Source of the DNA: Silvimonas amylolytica
Lineage (GTDB): Bacteria > Pseudomonadota > Gammaproteobacteria > Burkholderiales > Chitinibacteraceae
Assembly: GCF_014645555.1 (NCBI RefSeq)
Contig: NZ_BMLY01000007.1
Span: 124,001 to 188,000 of the forward strand
DNA: 64,000 nucleotides
Direction of reading: 5' to 3'
Position numbers and translations under genes: made by a program. The notes under the pieces are model-generated. The model did not search any database and was not told the DNA's origin. It saw only the letters and a program-made list of their open reading frames with translations. Position 1 is the first letter of the stretch, and each line of letters opens with the position of its first letter. This document shows positions 18,652 through 26,675 of this stretch, in pieces.

Positions 18652-19649
18652 GCACCGGGTTTTACTGCATTCACCAGCGGCTGTCCATTTTGATAATCAG
18701 CAATGTTTTGCATCACTGTATGCGCGATAGCTGCCAGTGCTTCATCCGTCAGAAACCCTTGATGCGAGGTGATCATGACGTTGGGAAATGTGGTGAGCCG
18801 GGCCAGCATGTCATCCTTGAGTGCCTGGTGGGACAAATCCTCAAAGAACACACCTTCCTCATACTCATATACATCAAGCCCGACACCCGCCAGGCGCCCC
18901 GTTTTGAGCGACTTGATCAGCGCTTTGGTATCAATCAACCCGCCACGACTGGTATTGATGATGACTGAGCCATGCTTCATTTTGGATAGTGCCGTGGCAT
19001 CAATCAGGTGATGGGTTTCCGCTGTCAGCGGGGCATGCAAAGAAATGATGTCCGCTTGCGCCAGTAACGTGTCGATATCGACAAACTCACAACCGATCTG
19101 CGCCGCACGCTCCGCTGATGGATAGCGGTCATACGCCAGCACGCGGCAGCCGAAACCACGGGCGATATTCATCGCAGCGACACCAATCTTGCCTGCGCCT
19201 ATCACACCAAAGGTGCGGCCCTGCAGATTGAAGCCGACAAGGCCATCCAGCGAGAAATTGCCTTCGCGCACGCGCTGGTAGGCGCGGTGGGTCTTGCGTA
19301 CCAGTGTAAGCAACAGGGCAAATACGTGCTCTGCGACGGCCTCTGGCGAATACGCCGGCACGCGGGTCACTGTGATGCCCAGTTCTGCCGCCGCCACAAT
19401 GTCCACACCGTTGAAACCGGCGCAGCGCAAAGCCACATGCCGAACATTGAGCTTTGCCATCTGTTCTAGTACTTCGCGGTCCAACCGGTCGTTCACGAAA
19501 GGGCAGACCACATCATGACCGGCTATAAGCGGAACGGTATTGCGGTTGAGTCGGTCTTCAAAAAAAGTCAGTTCATAACCAAATTTGCCCGCAGCCTCCT
19601 CGAGGCCGCTACGGTCATAACGTTTGGTATCAAAAACTGCAATGCGCAT
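18648..19649 (-). CDS. ldhA: D-lactate dehydrogenase (fermentative, LdhA type)
   Basis: This NAD-dependent 2-hydroxyacid dehydrogenase reduces pyruvate to D-lactate. The 333-residue protein carries the Rossmann motif GVIGAGKIG, the signature region ending INTSRGGLIDT, and a catalytic His in ITSHQGFLTDEA. It aligns end to end with the E. coli LdhA pattern (MRIAVFDTKRYD). The 3' end overlaps the histidine kinase start by 4 bases, suggesting that fermentation and the two-component system are expressed together. Confidence 0.92.
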   Translation of the reverse strand: MRIAVFDTKRYDRSGLEEAAGKFGYELTFFEDRLNRNTVPLIAGHDVVCPFVNDRLDREVLEQMAKLNVRHVALRCAGFNGVDIVAAAELGITVTRVPAYSPEAVAEHVFALLLTLVRKTHRAYQRVREGNFSLDGLVGFNLQGRTFGVIGAGKIGVAAMNIARGFGCRVLAYDRYPSAERAAQIGCEFVDIDTLLAQADIISLHAPLTAETHHLIDATALSKMKHGSVIINTSRGGLIDTKALIKSLKTGRLAGVGLDVYEYEEGVFFEDLSHQALKDDMLARLTTFPNVMITSHQGFLTDEALAAIAHTVMQNIADYQNGQPLVNAVKPGA

Positions 19650-19687
19650 TGCGCTCTCCGGTGCGGCCGGCTTACCCGGCCTCGTGA

Positions 19688-19939
19688 TCAGTTACCCCAA
19701 CCCAGCGTGCTATGTGCGCAACGAAGTTGCCGTTCACGCCAGAGATGGCCTTCCAGTTGTCGCGAAATCGCACCGACATCAACATCGGGCAGATCGATGG
19801 TGACAAGGGCTGCGGTCCGCTCCGCACCTTCTGCCATGGTGATCTCGCCCAGTTTGGGTACGCCCAGTTCAACCAGCATGGTACGCAAATCTTCAAGCGA
19901 AGCATCCGGCGGCAAATTGCCAATCAGGATTTGAGCCAT
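19688..19939 (-). CDS. Small RNA-recognition-motif (RRM) protein
   Basis: The 83-residue protein has an RNP2-like strand ILIGNLPP at residues 4-11 and RRM-like spacing (ASLEDLRTMLVELG helix, then AALVTIDLP strand). The RNP1 motif is degenerate, without the usual aromatic pair. AGGAG lies 8 bases before the ATG. Single-RRM proteins of this size occur in some beta- and cyanobacteria; the RNA target is unknown. It is transcribed towards ldhA, with 38 bases between its stop and the ldhA start. Confidence 0.72.
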   Translation of the reverse strand: MAQILIGNLPPDASLEDLRTMLVELGVPKLGEITMAEGAERTAALVTIDLPDVDVGAISRQLEGHLWRERQLRCAHSTLGWGN

Positions 19940-20039
19940 GGAACAACACTCCTGTACATAACGAGCGATGAAAGGAAAATGGGTGAACCCAGTGTAGGCG
20001 CATCAACGCCCCGGCAAAAGGAACTTGTTTGCTTGCGGG

Positions 20040-21002
20040 CTAGCGTTTGTGCCGAGCGCCGCTTCGCCACGCGGCATAGCGCCCTTTGCGAGCCTGCGGC
20101 GAGAGCCAGGCCGGTGCGACAGACTCAAGCGCCGTGGGCTCAAAACCCAGTCTCACCGGCGCAAACGGTTGGCTAGAGACATTATCGATCTGCATGGATT
20201 TGAGATTGTCGCGGGACATCGGCGGGTTTGGCATCAGGGCCATCAACGTGGCCTGCAATTGTCCAGCCCAACCTGGCAGCGGAATCACTGCGCGGGAATG
20301 GCCGCTGATACGACCAGCGTAATGCACCAACTCAGCGAGGCTGTAGACCTTGGGGCCAACCAGATCAAAGCGCTGCCTGATCCAGTCCCGGTGCTGCAAG
20401 GCCGCCACAAAGGCCTCAACCACATCTTGTACCCAGACTGGCTGAAAACGCGCCCGTGCACATGCCAGCGGAACCATGGGCGCTATGCGCTGTAATTGGG
20501 CAAACAGATTCAGAAAGCGGTCTTCAGCACCAAATACAACCGAAGGCCGGAAGATGGTCCAGGCCACCGGGCTTTGCGCGACCAGTTCTTCGGCTTGACC
20601 TTTGCTGCGCAGGTACATGGATGGGCCATTCGGCTCTGCGCCCAGCGCGCTCATATGCAAATAGCGTTGCACATCGTGACGCTCGCAAGCCGCGAGAATA
20701 CGTTGGGTCAGGGTCACATGGGCGTGTTCAAACTGTTTTTGGGTGCCCTGCAAGATGCCAACAAGGTTGATCACCACGCCTTGCTCAGGCACGAGCCCAT
20801 CCAGCGTGGCGCCATCGAACAGATCGGCTTGTACCACGGTAACCCCTGGCAATGTGAGCAAGCGGGCACGGGCGCGCTCGCGGTCACGCGCAGGCACGGT
20901 CACCTCATAACCATCCCGGCACAGGCGTGCGGTCAGGGCGCGCCCAATAAAGCCACTGCCACCAATCAACAACACACGGGGCCGTATCGCCTGCAAGGTC
21001 AT
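20040..21002 (-). CDS. NAD(P)-dependent oxidoreductase, complex I NDUFA9-like family
   Basis: The 320-residue atypical short-chain dehydrogenase has an N-terminal GGSGFIGRAL nucleotide-binding motif and the NDUFA9-like features NLVGILQG, YLHMSALGA and YLRSKGQAEELV. The family is predicted to be NAD(P)-binding with no proven substrate. GGAGG lies 7 bases before the ATG. The upstream lytic transglycosylase is 27 bases away on the same strand, an arrangement I recall from Neisseriales. Confidence 0.87.
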   Translation of the reverse strand: MTLQAIRPRVLLIGGSGFIGRALTARLCRDGYEVTVPARDRERARARLLTLPGVTVVQADLFDGATLDGLVPEQGVVINLVGILQGTQKQFEHAHVTLTQRILAACERHDVQRYLHMSALGAEPNGPSMYLRSKGQAEELVAQSPVAWTIFRPSVVFGAEDRFLNLFAQLQRIAPMVPLACARARFQPVWVQDVVEAFVAALQHRDWIRQRFDLVGPKVYSLAELVHYAGRISGHSRAVIPLPGWAGQLQATLMALMPNPPMSRDNLKSMQIDNVSSQPFAPVRLGFEPTALESVAPAWLSPQARKGRYAAWRSGARHKR

Positions 21003-21029
21003 GTTTTGCCTCCGGTCCCCCCGTTGCGA

Positions 21030-22943
21030 TCAAGGGGCGTCAATGTTCTCCGCGTCCGCATTCTTGCCTGGCACCGGGGTCAAACGCTGATGAAACGGTG
21101 TGGTCTCGCCAAAAGATGCGCCATACAACTGCGCATTGGTCATCACCTTTTTCACGTAGTCGCGGGTTTCTTCAAACGGGATGGTTTCAATATAGACAAG
21201 CGGGTCAAGCTGACGATTATCATCCTGCCAGGCTTTGGCACGGCCAGGGCCGGCGTTGTAACCCGCAGTCGCCAGAATGGTCTGCCCACCCAGACGATCC
21301 AGAATGTATTTGAGGTAATACGCGCCGTAGCTGACGTTCACGTCCGGGTCAGTCAGTGAGGAAAGATCGATCTTCTTTTGCCCATTCTTGCGGCCCACCC
21401 ATTGCGCCGTCGTTGGCATCAGTTGCATGAGGCCGGTTGCACCAGCGCCAGAGCGGATATCAGCAACAAAGCGGCTTTCCTGACGGATCAAACCGTAGAC
21501 CCAGGCAGGGTCCAGCCCCTGACTACGCGCCTCGCGCTCGACCTGACTGCGATAGGGAGTGGGGTAACGCAGACCCAGCGGCGCTAGCGTGCGGGCGCGT
21601 TCGGCGGAGTAGATTGAACGATCATAGATTTTGTTGCGTTCGGCCAGTACTGCCGCCGCAACCAGTTCTTGATCAGAAAGTCCCCGCATTGCCCAGTTCC
21701 ACTCGCGCACGCCTTCCACGCGCCAGTTCTGGTCATAGAGCGCCAGCGCGCGGATCACACCGGGTTTAGCGGCAATATTGCGTACATCCTGATCCACCGG
21801 GACGTAGCTCTCTGGTGCGGCAGCCAGCGCAGGGCCGGACTCTTCACGCGCCAGCAATGCATAGAAATCATCACCTGCCGACAATTGCAACAAGATGGGC
21901 GCAGCTTCAGTCGCCCGATTCGCGCGCTTGAGCGCCTGGGCATACCAATATCGCCATGCGTTTTCGTTGGCTTGTTCGGTCGGCATGGCCGCAATACGAT
22001 CGAGCACGGCATTCATGTCGCCAGCTCGTAGTGCAGCGCGTACCGACCAGGCCCGGCCATCTGCATCCAGCCCTTCTACGCCGCCTTTGGTAAACCAGCC
22101 ACTCGCCAGCGGGTGCTGCTTTTTGGCGGCGATTTCTGCAATTTGCTGCCAGGCATAACGGCGATCATTCTCGCTCAGCCTGGTCTTGAGCGATTCAATC
22201 ATGTCTGCCGCTGCGTCCGGATCAGTCCGGGCGGACTTCTGAATGATGAACAGAGCGGTCTCGCGGCCGGCACGGCGGCTGAAATCCAGTCGCCCCAACA
22301 CCTTGGCAGCCTGGTTGGCATTACCGGCCTGACCCAGCGCACGTACGGTCAGTTCTGGCGGAAACCCGACGCGCGGGGCCAGTTGCGCTGCAAAATCGGT
22401 CCGGCTGGCCGAGAGCGCCATGCGGATTCGCGTCCAGGCATCTTCCTGATTGAGCTGGCCCGCAGCAAACAAGGCCTCGAATACCGGCGCGCAGCTTTCC
22501 GGCTGGCCTTTCTCGGTAAACCATAAACCGCGCAAGCGCGAGACATCGGCACTGCCCTGGACCACAAAACGCGCCTGGGCATTCAAACATTGCAGATCGA
22601 CCGATGGCGAGTCGAGCTTGCTGTAATCCTCCAGGTAATGTGTCCAGTCCTGGCGCCGAGCCAGTTCCTTGAGCCAATCCTGACGCAAACGGTCGGCCAG
22701 CGGCGAACCCTCGTAGCGAGCCAGGAAAGCATCCACATCTTCAGGCGCGACCGTGGTGATCTGCGTCGTTAACAGGTAGTACCGCGGATACATTTCCAGC
22801 GGATCGCCCTGCGCACTGTCCGCAATACGCGTCAGTGCAGGGATATCGCGGCTGCGCGCGGCCTCACGCAAGGCAGAGAGATCAATCCGGGCGTGGGCGG
22901 CCACACTGGCCACCACAAGGCATGCAAAGAGGGGAAATTTCAT
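21030..22943 (-). CDS. slt: Soluble lytic murein transglycosylase (Slt70-like)
   Basis: This periplasmic enzyme cleaves the MurNAc-GlcNAc bond with 1,6-anhydro product formation. The 637-residue protein has a signal peptide (MKFPLFACLVVASVAAHA), a long alpha-superhelical U domain (about 25-450) and a C-terminal SLT domain with catalytic Glu in LIRQESRF, then GAGATGLMQLMPTTA and ATAGYNAGPGRAKAW. The length matches Slt70. Its ribosome-binding site is weak. Confidence 0.93.
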   Translation of the reverse strand: MKFPLFACLVVASVAAHARIDLSALREAARSRDIPALTRIADSAQGDPLEMYPRYYLLTTQITTVAPEDVDAFLARYEGSPLADRLRQDWLKELARRQDWTHYLEDYSKLDSPSVDLQCLNAQARFVVQGSADVSRLRGLWFTEKGQPESCAPVFEALFAAGQLNQEDAWTRIRMALSASRTDFAAQLAPRVGFPPELTVRALGQAGNANQAAKVLGRLDFSRRAGRETALFIIQKSARTDPDAAADMIESLKTRLSENDRRYAWQQIAEIAAKKQHPLASGWFTKGGVEGLDADGRAWSVRAALRAGDMNAVLDRIAAMPTEQANENAWRYWYAQALKRANRATEAAPILLQLSAGDDFYALLAREESGPALAAAPESYVPVDQDVRNIAAKPGVIRALALYDQNWRVEGVREWNWAMRGLSDQELVAAAVLAERNKIYDRSIYSAERARTLAPLGLRYPTPYRSQVEREARSQGLDPAWVYGLIRQESRFVADIRSGAGATGLMQLMPTTAQWVGRKNGQKKIDLSSLTDPDVNVSYGAYYLKYILDRLGGQTILATAGYNAGPGRAKAWQDDNRQLDPLVYIETIPFEETRDYVKKVMTNAQLYGASFGETTPFHQRLTPVPGKNADAENIDAP

Positions 22944-23054
22944 GAAACCGGTAACTCAAGGGCGTTGATTGGCGCGGGTACGCGGGCGGTACGCCGGTGT
23001 TTTGCCCAAGCATAGGGCAAGCCAGACCTTGTGTCACAGGTCATTTTTGTGTCA

Positions 23055-23095
23055 GCAGGTACGGCGTTGGCTGATAGCGCTCACGCCGTACCTGC
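23055..23095. repeat. 13-bp perfect inverted repeat downstream of yeiH
   Basis: GCAGGTACGGCGT (23055-23067) is the exact reverse complement of ACGCCGTACCTGC (23083-23095), separated by 15 bases. It lies just after the yeiH stop on the minus strand, where a terminator is expected, but no T tract follows on either strand. A factor-dependent terminator or mRNA 3' end stabiliser is possible. Confidence 0.6.
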
Positions 23096-23104
23096 GCGTT
23101 CCGG

Positions 23105-24196
23105 TCAAATGTGCAACAGGGTACGCACAGCCACATTAATGACTGCACCGCCGGCAATCAGCCACCCAAACAGCACCGTCGCCAGCAGCAACGGTTTGAC
23201 CCCGGCAGCGCGGATGGCCGTGATGCGGGTATCGAGCCCGAGCGCCGCCATTGCCATGGCCAGCAGCAGGGTATCGATCTGCAGCAAAGCATTCACCACC
23301 GGTTGCGGCATCCAGCCCAAAGAATGCACGCCCGCCATGACAATGAATAACACGGCAAACCACGGAATGGTGATCCCGCCACGTTGCCCGTCATGCTGCG
23401 CCTGTGGAGCACGGGCCATCCACCAGGACACAATGATCAGGAACGGGGCCAGCATCATGACGCGGATCATCTTGGCGATCACTGCGGTATCAGCCGTGGC
23501 CGTGCTGACCTGGCTGGCAGCTGCCACCACTTGCGCTACTTCATGAATGGTTGAACCGGTGTAGATACCGAATGCCTGAGGCGAAACCGCCCAGCCCAAG
23601 TGGTGCACCATTGGGTACAACGCCGGGTAGACAAACATGGCCAGCGTGCCGAATACCACCACCGTCGACACCGCGATGGTAACGGTTGAGGGCTTGGCAC
23701 GCAGTACAGGCTCCGTCGCCAGGACAGCCGCTGCGCCGCAAATGGCACTGCCTGAGCCGATCAACAACGCGGTTTGCTTGTCCAGCTTGAGCCAGCGGGT
23801 GCCCACTTGATAGGCAATGAATAGCGTACTGGTGAGTACCAGCGCATCAATCAGGATGGCAGAAATGCCCACGGCACCAATTTGCTGAAATGTGAGGCGA
23901 AATCCATAAAGAATGATGCCCAGCCGCAGGAGCTTTTGCTTGGAGAACCCAACGCCTGCGCCTGCAGTATCGCCCATGGCCGGATAAACCGTGTTGCCTA
24001 ATACCATGCCACCCACAATGGCCAGCGTGAGTGCGGATAATCCCGTGCTTGATAACGTCGGCAATCCCGCCAGCCACATGGCGACGACCGCCAGGGCCAG
24101 CGTGAGCGCCAGCCCCGGCACAAATCTAACCCAACCCGCCGTTACGCCTGTTACACCGGCAGATCCGAGAGATGATCTTTTTTCAATGTTTTCCAT
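23105..24196 (-). CDS. yeiH: YeiH family putative sulfate exporter
   Basis: The 363-residue membrane protein of the UPF0324/YeiH family has about ten hydrophobic segments. It contains the family patterns [36 protein letters not shown] and [17 protein letters not shown]. The ATG at 24196 has GAGG six bases upstream; the longer frame to 24307 would cross the shared regulatory region and into the divergent LysR gene. Export of sulfate or sulfite is the family prediction and is not proven. Confidence 0.88.
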   Translation of the reverse strand: MENIEKRSSLGSAGVTGVTAGWVRFVPGLALTLALAVVAMWLAGLPTLSSTGLSALTLAIVGGMVLGNTVYPAMGDTAGAGVGFSKQKLLRLGIILYGFRLTFQQIGAVGISAILIDALVLTSTLFIAYQVGTRWLKLDKQTALLIGSGSAICGAAAVLATEPVLRAKPSTVTIAVSTVVVFGTLAMFVYPALYPMVHHLGWAVSPQAFGIYTGSTIHEVAQVVAAASQVSTATADTAVIAKMIRVMMLAPFLIIVSWWMARAPQAQHDGQRGGITIPWFAVLFIVMAGVHSLGWMPQPVVNALLQIDTLLLAMAMAALGLDTRITAIRAAGVKPLLLATVLFGWLIAGGAVINVAVRTLLHI

Positions 24197-24241
24197 GACT
24201 TGCCTCAGCGCTTCCTGATCGACAACGCCATGATATTGTTT

Positions 24242-24263
24242 TTGGTTATATATTAATAACCAA
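24242..24263. promoter_or_regulatory. Perfect palindrome between yeiH and LysR gene (candidate operator)
   Basis: TTGGTTAT (24242-24249) and ATAACCAA (24256-24263) form a perfect 8+8 inverted repeat around the AT-only centre ATATTA, in the 97-base gap between the divergent yeiH and LysR genes. LysR regulators typically bind such dyads next to the gene they control, so it is a strong candidate binding site for the adjacent regulator. Confidence 0.65.
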
Positions 24264-24293
24264 TAGTTCAGCTGAAACCCATCGGAAAAACAG

Positions 24294-25196
24294 ATGATCA
24301 AACTCACCTTGCGCGAGCTGGAGATTTTTCTTGCGACCGCGCGCGCTGGCGGTGTGACAGCGGCAGCGGATCAGATCGGGTTATCCCAGTCAGCAGCGAG
24401 CAGCGCATTGGGCGAACTGGAACGCCGGCTAGGCGTGCAACTATTTGACCGGGTCGGACGCCGACTGGAGCTCAACGAACACGGTCGCTGGCTACTACCG
24501 CAAGCGGAGGCGTTGCTGGCTCAGGCCAGAGAAATCGAAACGCGCTTTAATACCGATGCGCCGGCGAGATTGCGGTTGTATGCCAGCTCCACCATCGGCA
24601 ATCGCGTCATGCCTGAACTGATTGCGGGTTTTTTGCAGCAGGCGCCGACCAACAGGATTGAGCTCGCGATTGGTAATACTGCCGATGCCGTCGTGGCGGT
24701 CGCGGCTTTTGAGGCAGACATGGGTTTGATCGAAGGCATTTGCGACGACGCGCGCATTCTGGCCGAACCCTGGTTGCGTGATGAACTGGTCGTGGTGGCC
24801 GCACCCGGTCACCCGCTTGCCAACATCATCGCGCCCCCCAGGCAACTGGTGGCAGAGCGCTGGCTGCTACGCGAGCCCGGTTCCGGGACGCGTGAGGTAT
24901 TGTCCGCCGCACTGGCACCGTTGGCGGGCAGCCTGGAAGTGGCCCTGGAATTGGGGAGCAGCGAAGCAATCAAGGGCGCAGTGCGTGCGGGCCTTGGGGT
25001 GGCATGCCTGTCAAGACGCACTGTGGCCGGTGAACTTGAGCGCGGCGATCTGTGCGCAATTGCCACGCCAGCGCTCAATCTGACACGGCATTTTTACCTG
25101 ATCCGGGCGCGGGACAAGATTCCCACACAAGGCATGCTGCGCTTTCGCGCCTGGTGCATGGCACGCCTTGCTGACGAAGCCGCCGCACCAACATAG
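24294..25196 (+). CDS. LysR family transcriptional regulator (YeiE/CysB-like)
   Basis: The 300-residue protein has an N-terminal winged HTH ([48 protein letters not shown]) and a substrate-binding domain with CysB/YeiE-like features ([30 protein letters not shown]). Its divergence from yeiH mirrors the yeiE-yeiH arrangement of other Proteobacteria, where YeiE responds to sulfur compounds such as sulfite. The effector here is inferred. Confidence 0.9.
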   Translation: MIKLTLRELEIFLATARAGGVTAAADQIGLSQSAASSALGELERRLGVQLFDRVGRRLELNEHGRWLLPQAEALLAQAREIETRFNTDAPARLRLYASSTIGNRVMPELIAGFLQQAPTNRIELAIGNTADAVVAVAAFEADMGLIEGICDDARILAEPWLRDELVVVAAPGHPLANIIAPPRQLVAERWLLREPGSGTREVLSAALAPLAGSLEVALELGSSEAIKGAVRAGLGVACLSRRTVAGELERGDLCAIATPALNLTRHFYLIRARDKIPTQGMLRFRAWCMARLADEAAAPT

Positions 25197-25272
25197 CCGA
25201 ACAGGCCCAAATGCAAGTAGAATCAGCGGGTTTAGAGTGACACAACGCCCGCTGCGGCCGAGAAAACAACGA

Positions 25273-26166
25273 ATGCTGACCTTCCAGGAAATCCTGCTTA
25301 CGCTGCAAACCTACTGGGCGCGCCAGGGCTGCGCCCTGTTGCAACCCTATGATATGGAAATGGGTGCGGGTACCTCGCACACTGCCACCTTCCTGCGCGC
25401 CATTGGCCCGGAACCGTGGAATGCCGCTTATGTACAACCATCGCGCCGTCCCAAGGATGGCCGCTACGGTGAGAACCCCAACCGCCTGCAACACTACTAT
25501 CAGTTCCAGGTTGTTCTGAAGCCATCGCCGGACAACATCCAGGATCTTTACCTGGGTTCGCTGCGCGAATTGGGTATTGACCCAACCGTACATGACATCC
25601 GTTTTGTGGAAGACGACTGGGAAAACCCGACGCTGGGCGCCTGGGGCATGGGTTGGGAAGTCTGGCTGAACGGTATGGAAGTCACACAGTTCACCTACTT
25701 CCAGCAAGTGGGCGGACTGGATTGCAAACCGGTGCTGGGTGAAATCACCTACGGGACCGAACGCCTCGCCATGTATCTGCAAGGCGTGGAAAACGTCTAC
25801 GACCTGATCTGGACCCGTTATCCGGATGGTCAGGTCGTGACCTATGGCGACATCTATCATCAGAACGAAGTCGAGCAGTCGACCTACAACTTCGAGTACT
25901 CCAACGTCGAGTTACTGCTGAGCCTTTTCAATAGCTTTGAGGCTGAAGCCGGCAAGCTGCTGGAAGCCGGTCTGGCGTTGCCAGGGTACGAGATGATCCT
26001 GAAAGCCGCGCACTGCTTTAACCTGCTTGACGCGCGCGGTGCGATCTCGGTGACTGAACGTGCCGCCTATATCGGCCGTATCCGCACGCTGGCGCGACTT
26101 GTGGCGCAAGCGTATTACGACTCGCGTGAGGCACTGGGTTTCCCTATGTGCAAAACGCAGGCCTGA
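25273..26166 (+). CDS. glyQ: Glycyl-tRNA synthetase alpha subunit
   Basis: This is the catalytic alpha subunit of the bacterial alpha2beta2 glycyl-tRNA synthetase. The 297-residue protein starts [20 protein letters not shown] and carries the class II motifs ([61 protein letters not shown]). The ATG at 25273 replaces a longer frame that begins inside the LysR gene. The beta subunit follows after an intervening lipoprotein gene. Confidence 0.97.
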   Translation: MLTFQEILLTLQTYWARQGCALLQPYDMEMGAGTSHTATFLRAIGPEPWNAAYVQPSRRPKDGRYGENPNRLQHYYQFQVVLKPSPDNIQDLYLGSLRELGIDPTVHDIRFVEDDWENPTLGAWGMGWEVWLNGMEVTQFTYFQQVGGLDCKPVLGEITYGTERLAMYLQGVENVYDLIWTRYPDGQVVTYGDIYHQNEVEQSTYNFEYSNVELLLSLFNSFEAEAGKLLEAGLALPGYEMILKAAHCFNLLDARGAISVTERAAYIGRIRTLARLVAQAYYDSREALGFPMCKTQA

Positions 26167-26180
26167 TCCAGGAAGACGCC

Positions 26181-26669
26181 ATGCGTCGCTACGCCGCCCT
26201 CCTTCTCATCGCCCTTGCTGTGACTGCTTGCGGCAAGTTTGACGATGGCACCCACGGCCCACAGCCGGTGCCCAGGGAAGGCGACTGGCGCTCGTATGGC
26301 GACATGGCCGATTTTGAAGTGCTGGCTGATATCAAATCCATTGGCCATCACGAACGGGATGCAGACACCAACTACACCTATGTGTGGATGTTGCAGCACT
26401 TCAAAAACAATCAGGTCGACGGAACGTCCAAAGGCGTTTATCGCAAGAAATACATGCGCCAGGCCATTGACTGCCCGAGCGGGCGCATGGCCGGCGTTGC
26501 CGTAGAGCTACGCTCGGAAGATGACGAAATCGTCGCCCGTTATGACGTGCCCGGCTACCAATGGGAATTTGAAACGCCCGCCCCCGATACCTATGGTTCG
26601 GATTTCGTGAAGCAGGTCTGCCAGATCATGAAACACGAAGACGACCAAGCCAAAAATACGAACGAGTAA
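26181..26669 (+). CDS. Predicted lipoprotein between glyQ and glyS (surface-adhesin E-like)
   Basis: The 162-residue lipoprotein starts at the ATG at 26181 after AGGA. Signal peptide MRRYAALLLIALAVTAC ends in the lipobox VTAC. The mature part (DWRSYGD... IKSIGHHERDADTNYTYVWMLQHF... YRKKYMRQAIDCPSGRMAG... FVKQVCQ) resembles small betaproteobacterial secreted domains of the surface-adhesin E type: two conserved Cys, and a strand pattern starting W.SYGD. The function is unknown. It sits 14 bases after glyQ and 6 before glyS, so it is expressed with both synthetase subunits. Confidence 0.7.
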   Translation: MRRYAALLLIALAVTACGKFDDGTHGPQPVPREGDWRSYGDMADFEVLADIKSIGHHERDADTNYTYVWMLQHFKNNQVDGTSKGVYRKKYMRQAIDCPSGRMAGVAVELRSEDDEIVARYDVPGYQWEFETPAPDTYGSDFVKQVCQIMKHEDDQAKNTNE

Positions 26670-26675
26670 ACAACG

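Noticed and set aside
25197-25272. Riboswitch or T-box leader before glyQ
   Set aside because: The gap to the LysR stop is only 76 bases and shows no conserved leader structure; betaproteobacterial glyQ is not known for T-boxes.
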